Source: CAXBID01 sp963815305
Lineage (GTDB): Bacteria; Bacteroidota; Bacteroidia; Flavobacteriales; Flavobacteriaceae
Assembly (NCBI GenBank): GCA_963815305.1
Contig: CAWFFW010000001.1
Span: forward strand, 1,860,001-1,924,000
Direction: 5' to 3'
Length of the DNA: 64,000 nt
Shown here one piece after another: positions 8,397 through 17,459 of this stretch; the stretch's first letter is position 1, and each line of letters opens with the position of its first letter. Position numbers and translations under genes: made by a program. Under the pieces are notes generated by a model. That model ran no database searches, had not been told where the DNA came from, and saw nothing but the letters and a program-made list of their open reading frames with translations.

Positions 8397-10322
8397 TTAT
8401 CTTTTTAAAGTAAAATGACCACTAAACGCTCTCCCGTCTTCTAATGTTACCCTAAACCAATAATCATCATTAGGGATTAAATCACCATTAAGTTCTCCAT
8501 TCCATCCCTTAGAACTTGGGTCTAATTGCTTTAATAGTTTACCGTAGCGGTTAAAAATATAAATATCACTACTGGGTTGAAACTCGCCATTTACCCCTTG
8601 AATTTGCCAAAAATCATTAGATCCATCACCATTTGGAGTAAAAAACTTTGGATAGTCGATTACAGAAACCACTATAGAAGCTGTGCCACAACCATTTTTA
8701 TCTCTCACATAAAGCGTATGAACTCCACCTACAACATAATCAAAAACAGGGCTATCTTGATATGATGCAAACTCATCATTCAAAGCGTATTCATAATCGC
8801 CAAAACCTAAATGGGTTTCGTCTATTATTATCGTATTGTTGTTAGAAAGGTCTGTAATTGTTATATCATCTAAGGTCATTGTAGCTAATTCTGAATTACC
8901 TACAAAAATTTCCTCGGTTCTAGAACACCCTGTACCATCTGTTTTGGTTAGCGTCAGAAAATAAGTTCCAGAAGTAGATACAGGTAATGTTTTATTATTA
9001 GAAAGGAGCACCCCTTTTTCATCAAGCCATTCATAATTAAAAATCTCGAAATTATCGGCTACTAAAGGGGCTAAAACAATAGTAAATGAAGGATCTGATG
9101 AACATACCAATTGAGGCGTTTGTATTGAAAAATCGGGAGCAGAATCGACGTGTATATCTAAAATTGTAGTTACAGCGCAGTTTACATTAGCGTTTTTTTG
9201 CACGCGCGCATAAACGGTACTACTTACTGTTTTGTACGGACTCGATAAAGGCGCATAACCTGTATCAGCATCAGCTTGCGAGCTGTGATAACTAACCGTT
9301 ACATCGGTTTGCCCATTCTTTATTTCATTATCTTTTGTTGTTATTAAGTCTAATGACGCCATTCCCGAAGCATCACCGCAAGTTTTTACGCCGGTTGGGG
9401 CAGTTGCTACTGGTATATCATGCACCCTAATGGTAAAACCTTCGGTATAACTGGTTCCGCAATTTTCAATTATAGTTACTTCATAAGTTGTGGTGGTGTT
9501 TGGCGAAAATATAGGATTCGGAATTGTTGTATCGCTAACCCCAATTGCAGGCGTCCAACTATAAGAGGTGGCTCCCGAAAAAGTAGCATCTACTGTGTTT
9601 AAATCATCTCCTTTGCAGATATCTTGATCGAGTACCCCTTCAACAAACGAAATGTATTTAAAGCAAATTCTTTGTTCATTCTTTGCGCCACCTGTAGATC
9701 CTGTGAATCCGAAATATGCTTTAGTATTTCCCTTTAAAGCCCGGGTTACAATATCGTCCACATAAGTTATAATTTCAACACAATCCATCCGAATGACAAT
9801 CATCTGTGTTGCGGCATTCCAAGTAAATTTAATTTCGTAGGTATTGCCATTTTCTAAATTTGGTAATTTCACAAGCGGCAAACTTGAATTATGCATAGAA
9901 ACCCCATTTATCATCAGTCCGATATGGTCTTCAACAGGGTCATTAAGATCTGTGTTTTGCCAAGTATCAAACTCTACCGCCAAAGACGATCTAATGCCGC
10001 CATAACCAAGTCCCCCTCCTAAATCGCCAAGTTCTGGTGTCGCATTTGTTTTAAAAACCAAGGCCATACCATCGGCGCCATTGGCATCATGAGTTCCAAA
10101 ATAAGCATCAAAAACGATTTCAAAATTGGATGAAAAATCAATAATATTATCATACCATATGGCCCCAGATTTTTCATTTAAATCTGGTGTTACTAGATAG
10201 CAGTTATTGCCTTGATTTTTTGCATCCCCTAATACATTTGCATTCAATTGGCTAAAAACTTTAGGTGTTAAAGCTAAAAACAGAATACATATAAGACCAT
10301 TAATTTTTAAAAATTTCATCAA
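8397..10322 (-). CDS. Secreted L-type lectin with T9SS type B (CHU_C) domain
   Basis: A 641-residue protein with a signal peptide ending at VFSQ (residue 25). Residues 27-230 match the legume-type (L-type) lectin fold: IWYDNIIDFSSNFEIVFDAYF, the metal-site region GADGMALVFK, and VEFDTWQNTDLNDPVEDHIG with the Asp and Asn expected to hold calcium and manganese. Ig-like or PKD-like domains fill about 230-540, including SGATSYSWTPAIGVSD. The last 95 residues, starting PKFFTPNGDGSNDFW, are a gliding-motility-type CHU_C domain, the type B T9SS signal. L-type lectins such as ERGIC-53 and VIP36 bind high-mannose glycans, which fits an alpha-mannan locus. A surface mannan-binding role is therefore likely but not proven. 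Confidence 0.82.
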   Translation of the reverse strand: MMKFLKINGLICILFLALTPKVFSQLNANVLGDAKNQGNNCYLVTPDLNEKSGAIWYDNIIDFSSNFEIVFDAYFGTHDANGADGMALVFKTNATPELGDLGGGLGYGGIRSSLAVEFDTWQNTDLNDPVEDHIGLMINGVSMHNSSLPLVKLPNLENGNTYEIKFTWNAATQMIVIRMDCVEIITYVDDIVTRALKGNTKAYFGFTGSTGGAKNEQRICFKYISFVEGVLDQDICKGDDLNTVDATFSGATSYSWTPAIGVSDTTIPNPIFSPNTTTTYEVTIIENCGTSYTEGFTIRVHDIPVATAPTGVKTCGDASGMASLDLITTKDNEIKNGQTDVTVSYHSSQADADTGYAPLSSPYKTVSSTVYARVQKNANVNCAVTTILDIHVDSAPDFSIQTPQLVCSSDPSFTIVLAPLVADNFEIFNYEWLDEKGVLLSNNKTLPVSTSGTYFLTLTKTDGTGCSRTEEIFVGNSELATMTLDDITITDLSNNNTIIIDETHLGFGDYEYALNDEFASYQDSPVFDYVVGGVHTLYVRDKNGCGTASIVVSVIDYPKFFTPNGDGSNDFWQIQGVNGEFQPSSDIYIFNRYGKLLKQLDPSSKGWNGELNGDLIPNDDYWFRVTLEDGRAFSGHFTLKR

Positions 10323-10352
10323 TTTAATTTAGAAATAAGGCATGCGTTAACT

Positions 10353-12683
10353 CTATTTTTTACTCAACGAATAAGGTGCATGTTCTGGCAAACTCCCCCA
10401 TTTTTTATTAGGTGTATCGCTTAAATCAAACTCAAAAATGCCGCCCTTTTGAATGTTATCATACTTGATAAAACTGTTCTTATATGATTTCCCGTTTAAA
10501 CGGGTCGATTCTACATAAAAATTATTTTTTGAATTGTTTTTTGATGAAATGCTAAACACGTTCCCGTTCTCTAAAGTTAAAGTGGCTTTATCAAAAAGCG
10601 GACTTCCAATCACGTATTCATCAACGCCTGGTGTTACGGGATAAAATCCTAAAGAACTAAATACATACCAAGCCGATGTTTGCCCATTATCCTCATCACC
10701 ACAATAACCATCTGGTGTTGCTGCATATAAATTTGTTAGTACTTCCCTAACTCTATTTTGTGCTTTATATGGTACTCCTGCATAATTGTACAGATAAATC
10801 ATGTGCTGTACAGGTTGATTACCATGCGCATAATTACCCATGTTTACAATTTGCATTTCTCTAATTTCGTGAATGGTTGAACCGTAATACGAATCATCAA
10901 AATCTGGAGGCATGCTAAATACGGTATCCAATTGCTGAATAAACTTTTCTTTACCGCCCATTAAGTCAATCAATCCTTGTACATCATGAAATACAGACCA
11001 CGTATAATGCAAACTATTCCCTTCTGTAAAGGCATCACCCCACTTTAGTGGATTAAATGGCTCTTGAAAAGACCCATCTTCATTTTTACCACGCATCAAA
11101 TTGGATGAAGCATCGAATACATTTTTATAATTTAAAGATTGCTTAAAATACTTCTTAGCCACATCGAGCTTCCCTAATTTTTTAGCTATTTCTGCTATCG
11201 TAAAATCGGCATAAGCATATTCCAAGGTGCGTGCCGTATTTTCTTTGATACCTGCATTGTATGGCACGTAACCTAATTTATTATAATAATCTACACCTGC
11301 TCTACCCACAGATTGATATGGCCTCCCCTCTTCCACGGTGGCATTTTTTAAAATGGCTTCAAACAAAGTTTTAACCACTTTCTTATCTTTTATATTTCCT
11401 TTTAAAAACGCATCAACAATAATAGGAGCAGAATTAGAACCAATCATACAATCCCGATGTCCAGGGCTTGCCCATTCTGGTAACCACCCTGATTCTGTAT
11501 AGGTGTTAGCCAGACCTTCCATGATCTTACCATTTAATTCAGAATACATCATATTAAAGAAAGGAAAAACCGCTCTAAAGGTGTCCCAAAATCCATTATC
11601 TGTAAACATATACCCCGGTAGAACCTCGCCATTATAAGGACTATAATGCACGATTTCATTTTTGGCGTTAAACTCATAAAATTTCCTAGGAAATAATAAC
11701 ACGCGGTATAAACACGAATAGAAGGTTTTAATATTATCGGTATTCGTGTCTTCTATTTTGATTCTGTTTAATTCGGTTTCCCAAGCTTGTTTGGCTTTAG
11801 CTTTTGTGGTTTCAAAAGTATCTTGTCCTATTTCACGTGATAGATTGAGCTCAGCCTGCTCTGGGCTGATAAATGATGACGCTACTTTAGCATGCACCAC
11901 TTCGCCTCTTTTGGTTTGAAAGCCTATAATAGCACCTACATGTTCTCCTTCGCTATTTAATGTGTTTTCTTGTAATTTCCATTCGTCTGTCCAAGTGTGA
12001 GTCAGTTCAAAATCTTTATCAAACTGTACCACAAAATAATTATGAAAATTATCAGGAACACCACCAGAATTATTTCTACAATAACCTATTATTTTTCGTT
12101 CTTCAGGAATGATTTTAACCATAGAACCTTTAAAAAATCCATCGACTAAGAGATAAGATGCGTCCGATTCTGGAAAAGTAAATTTAAAATGTGCTGTACG
12201 TTCTGTAGGCGCTACCTCAGCAACCACATCATAATCGGCTAAATACACTTTATAGTGATACGGTTTTACGGTTTCTGCTTTATGCGAAAACCAGGACTCA
12301 CGTTCATCTTCTTGAAATTTTAAATCGCCAGTAACAGCCATTAAAGAAAAAGCGGCATAATCATTTATCCACGGACTTGGCTGATGCGTTTGTTTGATGC
12401 CTCTAATTTTATTTTCGTTGTATTTATAGGTCCAACCATCACCCATTTTTGAAGTCATGGGTGTCCAGAAATTCATTCCCCAAGGCGTTGCAATAGCCGG
12501 ATAGGTATTTCCGTTTGATAAACTATGCTTGGAATCAGTTCCCATTAAAGGGTTTACGTAATCTACTAAATTAGTTTGCGTCTTTGTATTTGTCCCGACA
12601 CGTTTTTGTTGTGCTATGCAAGGAAAAACTAATGTGATTAACAATAGACTTAATACAACACTGTTTTTAATTTCCTTCTTCAT
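10353..12683 (-). CDS. GH92 exo-alpha-mannosidase (copy 1)
   Basis: A 776-residue protein with a cleavable signal peptide ending near CIAQ (residue 25) and no T9SS tail, so it is probably periplasmic. The GH92 pattern runs throughout: VDYVNPLMGTD near residue 41, NGFWDTFRAVFPF near 363, FTEGNSLHYTWSVFHD with the likely catalytic acid Glu554, HGNQPVQHMIYLYNYAG near 620, and GDEDNGQTSAWYVFSSLGFYP with Asp663 and Asp665 as likely base pair. GH92 enzymes are calcium-dependent inverting alpha-mannosidases. The usual GNEPSHH motif is GNQPVQH here, so linkage preference may differ from the other copies. The neighbours are the lectin gene and the beta-propeller protein. Confidence 0.92.
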   Translation of the reverse strand: MKKEIKNSVVLSLLLITLVFPCIAQQKRVGTNTKTQTNLVDYVNPLMGTDSKHSLSNGNTYPAIATPWGMNFWTPMTSKMGDGWTYKYNENKIRGIKQTHQPSPWINDYAAFSLMAVTGDLKFQEDERESWFSHKAETVKPYHYKVYLADYDVVAEVAPTERTAHFKFTFPESDASYLLVDGFFKGSMVKIIPEERKIIGYCRNNSGGVPDNFHNYFVVQFDKDFELTHTWTDEWKLQENTLNSEGEHVGAIIGFQTKRGEVVHAKVASSFISPEQAELNLSREIGQDTFETTKAKAKQAWETELNRIKIEDTNTDNIKTFYSCLYRVLLFPRKFYEFNAKNEIVHYSPYNGEVLPGYMFTDNGFWDTFRAVFPFFNMMYSELNGKIMEGLANTYTESGWLPEWASPGHRDCMIGSNSAPIIVDAFLKGNIKDKKVVKTLFEAILKNATVEEGRPYQSVGRAGVDYYNKLGYVPYNAGIKENTARTLEYAYADFTIAEIAKKLGKLDVAKKYFKQSLNYKNVFDASSNLMRGKNEDGSFQEPFNPLKWGDAFTEGNSLHYTWSVFHDVQGLIDLMGGKEKFIQQLDTVFSMPPDFDDSYYGSTIHEIREMQIVNMGNYAHGNQPVQHMIYLYNYAGVPYKAQNRVREVLTNLYAATPDGYCGDEDNGQTSAWYVFSSLGFYPVTPGVDEYVIGSPLFDKATLTLENGNVFSISSKNNSKNNFYVESTRLNGKSYKNSFIKYDNIQKGGIFEFDLSDTPNKKWGSLPEHAPYSLSKK

Positions 12684-12692
12684 TTTAAGTTT

Positions 12693-13250
12693 TTAAAGTT
12701 TAATGAAAAGGACTTGATTTGTGCCGTGCTGTGGAAACCCTATGGTTTGTAATTCATCTGAAAAATCAGGATCTGTAGGATGACTAAGTCCAGTAACAAA
12801 ATCTGTCACATGGCCTTTTTTCGGATTTACTTTTAATAATTTTCCGGAAGCCCAATCTGTTATATAGTAATATTTTCCAGCCTTTGTTATGCCTTCTAAA
12901 TTACCAACCTCTTTTACCAAAGTCGTTATTTTTTTCGTTTTTAAATCTATACTCAAAAGATCGCCTAGTTTTGAGGTATCAAAAGAATTCGGTTTGCTTA
13001 AAACACCCCAAGAAGCAACAATCAACTTGCCTTTTTCCATATACAATCCATCGGGAGCTTCTAATCTATCCGTCTTTAACCAAACGTCTGCTTTTTTACT
13101 TTGTGCCGGAATTTTATATATTTTATTTCCAAAAAAGTCAGAAATATACAAATCGCTATTATGAGCTCTTACAATATCATTTAAAAATTCTCCATCAGGT
13201 ATTTCTATAAAGGTTTCTATTTTTTGATTGACAATATCTATCTGATACAC
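12693..13250 (-). CDS. C-terminal part of a frameshifted six-bladed beta-propeller protein
   Basis: This part reads FLNDIVRAHNSDLYISDFFGNKIYKI in pieces, then LEAPDGLYMEKGKLIVASWG, NLEGITKAGKYYYITDWASGKLLKV and GLSHPTDPDF. These are repeated blades of the SMP-30/NHL-like propeller class. The apparent GTG start is artificial: the frame is open upstream as KDFLFVVDRNGVYQI and joins the 13258-13557 part if one base near 13278-13285 is removed. The whole protein would be about 287 residues. Confidence 0.7.
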   Translation of the reverse strand: MYQIDIVNQKIETFIEIPDGEFLNDIVRAHNSDLYISDFFGNKIYKIPAQSKKADVWLKTDRLEAPDGLYMEKGKLIVASWGVLSKPNSFDTSKLGDLLSIDLKTKKITTLVKEVGNLEGITKAGKYYYITDWASGKLLKVNPKKGHVTDFVTGLSHPTDPDFSDELQTIGFPQHGTNQVLFIKL

Positions 13251-13257
13251 GCCATTT

Positions 13258-13557
13258 CTATCTACTACAAATAGAAAATCCTTCTGTAATAGTCATTCCA
13301 GAGGGCGCATGCATCCCTTCTTCTTTTCCAAACCAAAATGGATCTAGAATTTTTCCGTTTTGATCAATTCTTGAAATCCAACCGTTATTATCCTTTTCTA
13401 ACGATATGCCTCCTCCTAAATTAGAAACAAACCAAGTTTTAGATGGCGCATGCCATACTACTTGGTCTGGCGCATCGTAGGCATCGTTTTGATTTTGTGC
13501 TTGACCCGTTAATATACTCAATACAATAGTCAATAAACCAATCACTTTAAAATTCAT
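13258..13557 (-). CDS. N-terminal part of a frameshifted secreted beta-propeller protein
   Basis: A signal peptide ends at TGQAQ (about residue 21). It is followed by blade-like sequence: APDQVVWHAPSKTWFVSNLGG, GWISRIDQNGKI and MHAPSGMTITE. After TITE the frame turns into a short nonsense tail, while another frame continues the fold in 12693-13250. Family members are often annotated as ATP/GTP-binding or SMP-30/gluconolactonase-like proteins; an actual lactonase activity cannot be claimed. It follows the TIM-barrel gene by only one base, suggesting one transcript and possibly a joint job on a released sugar or its oxidised form. Confidence 0.65.
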   Translation of the reverse strand: MNFKVIGLLTIVLSILTGQAQNQNDAYDAPDQVVWHAPSKTWFVSNLGGGISLEKDNNGWISRIDQNGKILDPFWFGKEEGMHAPSGMTITEGFSICSR

Positions 13558-13558
13558 A

Positions 13559-14446
13559 TTAATAATTTAAATAGTTAGATTTTAGTTTTTCCCATGTCTC
13601 CAAAGATTTCGGAAGGTATTCTTCAGGTGCTTTGTCAAAACCAAAATTTATATAACCCACTGGCCCTTTATAATTTGCCGTTTTAAGTGCCTTAAAAAAG
13701 GAGGTGTAATCAAAATCGCCATCTTCCAAGGGCATAATAGTACCTCTATCCAAGCTGCGTCTACTCGTAGTATCTAATTCTTTTGATGCACCTGCAATGG
13801 TAACAAAACTCAAATAATCTTTTACATTATTCACAACTTCATCCAATCTATCGCCATTTCCAGCCTTTTGTTCATGACAGGTATGAACTGCCAATTTTAA
13901 ATTAGGATGGTTGATTTTTTCTACCATTGGTAAAGATTGTTCTGCGGTATAAAAATAACACCAACTGTGTGGGTATAAGGTTACTGGAACTTTTTTTGTA
14001 GCCGAATAATTGACCATATCTGTCAAAATAGCTTCTACGTATTCATCATTGACACCTTCCTCTTTCTTTCCAAAAATAACCCAAAGTGCTATGTTTTTTT
14101 CTTTGATAATATCAACGACGTCTTTCCATCTGTTTCTGTCTTCTTCTGAATCGTTAAAATTATACCGCACAAAAACCGAGTAAATTTTAAAATCGGACGT
14201 TTTATCAGCAATTTCAATAAACTCATTGAGTTCTGCTACATGTTCTTCCTCTGCCATTCTTAAGCAAATGCCATCATAACCATTACTTTTTAGTGTTTGT
14301 ATTTGGACTTCCGGTGAAAGATTTTCAAGACCTCCAAAGTTGTAAACAAAAAAAGGATTAAGTAGATCTTCCTTTTTTTTATTCGACTGACAGCTCATAA
14401 TTAATGTTACTACAGCGAGTATACATCCAAAGATTGTTTTTTTCAT
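13559..14446 (-). CDS. Lipoprotein with sugar-phosphate isomerase-like TIM barrel
   Basis: A 295-residue protein. A lipoprotein signal ends in LIMSC (Cys19). The rest matches the xylose isomerase-like/AP endonuclease 2 TIM-barrel superfamily: LSPEVQIQTLKSNGYDGICLRM, FKIYSVFVRYNF, NIALWVIFGKKEE, PVTLYPHSWCYFY, NLKLAVHTCHEQKAG, FVTIAGAS and PVGYINFGFD. The His and Glu residues at the C-terminal ends of the strands look intact. Secreted members of this superfamily are common beside glycosidases and sulfatases in Bacteroidetes, and their reactions are mostly unknown; epimerisation or isomerisation of a free sugar is a reasonable guess. Confidence 0.72.
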   Translation of the reverse strand: MKKTIFGCILAVVTLIMSCQSNKKKEDLLNPFFVYNFGGLENLSPEVQIQTLKSNGYDGICLRMAEEEHVAELNEFIEIADKTSDFKIYSVFVRYNFNDSEEDRNRWKDVVDIIKEKNIALWVIFGKKEEGVNDEYVEAILTDMVNYSATKKVPVTLYPHSWCYFYTAEQSLPMVEKINHPNLKLAVHTCHEQKAGNGDRLDEVVNNVKDYLSFVTIAGASKELDTTSRRSLDRGTIMPLEDGDFDYTSFFKALKTANYKGPVGYINFGFDKAPEEYLPKSLETWEKLKSNYLNY

Positions 14447-14471
14447 AAAAGGTTTTTAGAACTATTGTTTA

Positions 14472-15695
14472 TTAAAAGGTCTTGTTATATAAATTTTCAT
14501 CTTTATCAAAACAGCCCGAAAATTGAACGATTGCTTTATCATTTTCCAAACTTATTGGAGAATCACTCACATAATTTCTCATACGACTTCCCCATATAGA
14601 AACGGTTAATTTTTTATCGCCTTTAATCTGAATAAAATCCCAAGACTTTTCCTCTTTAACAGGTGTTAAGGCACTATTTCCTCCTGAAAACGCTTCTACA
14701 TTAGTTAACGATGTATGGCCTTGCCCTTCAATAATTATGGGATGAATGTCTTTTACTTTTTCTCCTGTATTTGCAATAATGGAACCTTGAGAAATTTGCC
14801 AATTTCTATTTTTTGTATTGCTACCTCTTTTTAAAATGCCCACAGCCACACAATCAAAATTAAAATTAGTTAACTGGCCATAAGATTCATCTCCTAACAA
14901 TATACCTCCATAGGTTCCAAAAGTGAACAGATCCATAATCTGTGCATTATCGGTATTATTAATGGTGTATGCATATGTTTTTTTGGCAATTACAGCATCT
15001 ACTACTGCTTTACTGAATTGCCCTCTAATAAAACGTTGTGATGCTGGGTTGACGTGACAATGTAAAATACGAGGTACATCATAAACGTAATTCATTCTAA
15101 TAAATTCACCACTTAGTGGGTAACCATAACAATGTTCAAAAGTCATTAATTCACAAGGAAACGCTCTACTTGCATTAAAATCAAAAGCTAAATATTCACC
15201 GTAAAATGATAAACAAGACAAATAAACACCCTGCGTCATACTTGTTTTAGAAACCTGTACCGTTGGTTTGTATTCAATTATAGCCGATGCATCTCTTACG
15301 GTTTGTTCTGGATACCAAAATTGAATGCCCTTAATTTGCGTAGATGATTTAACGGTTATAAATGCCTGTGTTTTATCCGTGATTTTAAAAACACTACCCA
15401 CTGGTTGTTTTTTAGAAAGATGCCTAGTCCCTCTTGGAGTAGGCCCATGAACCCCAATTAAAGACACATTATTTCTAAGGATGATGCCTCCATCAATATG
15501 GTATGGTTCATCAGATGGCTCTACCCAAAGGGCAGCCCCTAATGGCGAAGCCCAATCTATAGCCTTCTGTAAATTTATTTTATTTAAAGCTGCACTATTT
15601 TCTGGTTTTACACCAAATTCTTGAATGCTTTTCATGTCTGAAGCGAATGAAAATTGGATATAAAAGATTATTAATATAAAAAGTGTTTTCTTCAT
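14472..15695 (-). CDS. Secreted pectate-lyase-fold beta-helix protein
   Basis: A 407-residue protein with a signal peptide ending near SFAS (residue 19). It starts with SIQEFGVKPENSAALNKINLQKAIDWA, the usual opening of the pectate lyase 3/GH28-like superfamily, then shows the repeating short strands of a right-handed beta-helix (GGIILRNNVSLIGVHG, FITVKSSTQIKGIQFWYP, GVYLSCLSFYG, HPIIIEGQGHTSLTNVEAF). No T9SS tail or lipobox is seen, so it is probably periplasmic. Members cleave or bind polyuronides, among other glycans; no specific lyase or hydrolase motif can be assigned. It lies between a sulfatase and the TIM-barrel lipoprotein, which suggests action on a charged side chain or a desulfated product. 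Confidence 0.65.
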   Translation of the reverse strand: MKKTLFILIIFYIQFSFASDMKSIQEFGVKPENSAALNKINLQKAIDWASPLGAALWVEPSDEPYHIDGGIILRNNVSLIGVHGPTPRGTRHLSKKQPVGSVFKITDKTQAFITVKSSTQIKGIQFWYPEQTVRDASAIIEYKPTVQVSKTSMTQGVYLSCLSFYGEYLAFDFNASRAFPCELMTFEHCYGYPLSGEFIRMNYVYDVPRILHCHVNPASQRFIRGQFSKAVVDAVIAKKTYAYTINNTDNAQIMDLFTFGTYGGILLGDESYGQLTNFNFDCVAVGILKRGSNTKNRNWQISQGSIIANTGEKVKDIHPIIIEGQGHTSLTNVEAFSGGNSALTPVKEEKSWDFIQIKGDKKLTVSIWGSRMRNYVSDSPISLENDKAIVQFSGCFDKDENLYNKTF

Positions 15696-15722
15696 TTGAT
15701 TTCTGTTTTCTTACTAAATTAT

Positions 15723-17303
15723 TTATAACAATTCGCGTGCTTTAACCCCTTTGTATCGGGTAGATTTATTCTTTTTCAACCATTCTAATATACAGCTTCT
15801 CAAATCTTCCGCTTCTTTTTTATATTCTTTTTTATCAGGATTACTCCCTAAAAGATTATGCATCTCGTGCGGATCTTCATTGAGGTTATACATAGCATTT
15901 ATTACGGAAGATTCCTTAGTATAGGGTATAATCAATTTCCAACCGTCTTTTATCACCATGTAATTTGGAGCAACGGGCCCTCTGTAATCCCATTCAGTGA
16001 CCACATATTTCCCATGGTCTGTCTCTTTTCCTTCAATGAGATCTCTTAGACTTGAGCCATCAGAATCGTATTCTTTTTTAATATCAAGATAATCCAGTAT
16101 CGTTGGAAACAAATCAACTGTAGACACATAACCATCCACCACTGTTTTCTTTTCAATTTCTTCAGGAAAACGAATAATTAAAGGAATATGTGAGGATTCT
16201 TCATAAAACACATTTTTCTCTCTTAGTCCATGAGCGCCTAACATTTCGCCGTGATCACTTGTAAAAACAATTAAGGTATCATCGGTCAATCCATTTTCAT
16301 CAAGTGTATTTAGTATTTTTCCAATCCAATCATCAATTTCTTTAATAATACCGTAGTAATTAGAAATCATGTATTTTATCTTCTCAGGATCTGAATATTC
16401 AGGCATCCCCATTCTACCATTAGCTTTATTATATGGTGAATTTTGCATATCATCATGAATGCTTATAGGAGGCACCATTGCTTCAACAGGATACATGCCG
16501 TAATAAGGTTTTGACGGCGTCATAGGAGCATGTGGCATGTGTAAAGACAGCGTAATACTGAATAATGAATCCTTTAACCTCTCAATGGCCGAAATAGTTT
16601 CTTTGGCTTGATATGCCGTGATGGTGTGTTCTGCAGGAACGATTAACTCGCCATGCAAATCGGGTTGTGATCTTCTAGTCTTATCAAATTCTTGATGACG
16701 GAGTTTCCCATAATAGGTATCTATTGGATCTGGTTTATAAGGCCTTTTTACAAAGGTATCGTAAAGTTCGTCCGCTTCTAAGTTTTGCTTTGGGAACACG
16801 GCATCAAGATAATCCATATAAACATGGTTTTGTCCACCGTGTTGAAAAATTGATTTACCGTTCTTAGCTTGTCGTTTCGGATTTTTATAAATATCAGAAT
16901 GGTTAGACATAACATGCCATTTTCCGTAATATTCGCAGTGATAGCCGTTCTTGCTTAATATTTCATCAAAAGTTGGCGTAGTCATTACTGGACTTTCATC
17001 ATAAAAATACGTTTTATCGTTCGTATTTACCCCTGTACTTTCAACAGTCATTCCTGTAAGAATTGCAGATCTTGCAGGCCCGCAAACAGCCATGGGTGTA
17101 TAGGCGTTTTTAAAATACGCGCCATCTTCTGCAAGTCTATCTAAATTGGGCGTTTCTAAAACTGTATTTCCTGCAATACTTAATGCTTTATATTGCTGTT
17201 GATCTGTAATTATAAATAAGAGATTTTTCTTTTTTTGTGCAAACGCACTAAATGTCATTAGTAAAGTTAATAGTATTAATAAGCTACTTTTAATTTTTAT
17301 CAT
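15723..17303 (-). CDS. Type I (S1) sulfatase, secreted
   Basis: I chose the ATG at 17303 because it begins a clean signal peptide (MIKIKSSLLILLTLLMTFSAF, cut after FAQ); a frame extension nine codons longer adds only non-signal residues. The protein is 526 residues. NLLFIITDQQQ carries the first metal-binding Asp residues. MAVCGPARSAILTG is the sulfatase signature with Cys74 (shorter numbering) to be converted to formylglycine by an anaerobic or FGE-type maturase not present here. YGKWH, HMPHAPM and VFTSDHGEMLGAHG complete the active site. It would remove sulfate esters from the glycan in the periplasm. This is the CxPAR form, unlike the CxPSR of the sulfatase at 36707-38122, so the two probably act at different positions. 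Confidence 0.9.
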   Translation of the reverse strand: MIKIKSSLLILLTLLMTFSAFAQKKKNLLFIITDQQQYKALSIAGNTVLETPNLDRLAEDGAYFKNAYTPMAVCGPARSAILTGMTVESTGVNTNDKTYFYDESPVMTTPTFDEILSKNGYHCEYYGKWHVMSNHSDIYKNPKRQAKNGKSIFQHGGQNHVYMDYLDAVFPKQNLEADELYDTFVKRPYKPDPIDTYYGKLRHQEFDKTRRSQPDLHGELIVPAEHTITAYQAKETISAIERLKDSLFSITLSLHMPHAPMTPSKPYYGMYPVEAMVPPISIHDDMQNSPYNKANGRMGMPEYSDPEKIKYMISNYYGIIKEIDDWIGKILNTLDENGLTDDTLIVFTSDHGEMLGAHGLREKNVFYEESSHIPLIIRFPEEIEKKTVVDGYVSTVDLFPTILDYLDIKKEYDSDGSSLRDLIEGKETDHGKYVVTEWDYRGPVAPNYMVIKDGWKLIIPYTKESSVINAMYNLNEDPHEMHNLLGSNPDKKEYKKEAEDLRSCILEWLKKNKSTRYKGVKARELL

Positions 17304-17399
17304 AAACCCAAATATTATATATCTGGTCAAAAAAAGTAATTTGGACTTTTCTTAACTTTTTAATTATTTGAAACGAATATAATTGGGTACAATTAATTT

Positions 17400-17444
17400 T
17401 ATCATAATTAGAAATTAATAATCAATTAATTTCTAATTATGATA
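17400..17444. repeat. 18-bp perfect inverted repeat between manA and the sulfatase gene
   Basis: Left arm 17400-17417 (TATCATAATTAGAAATTA) and right arm 17427-17444 are exact reverse complements with a 9-base loop. It lies 16 bases past the manA stop. No T-run follows on either strand, so it is not a standard terminator. It could be a processing or stabilising stem-loop in the transcript or an operator. Confidence 0.6.
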
Positions 17445-17459
17445 CTAATATCTGTTGAT

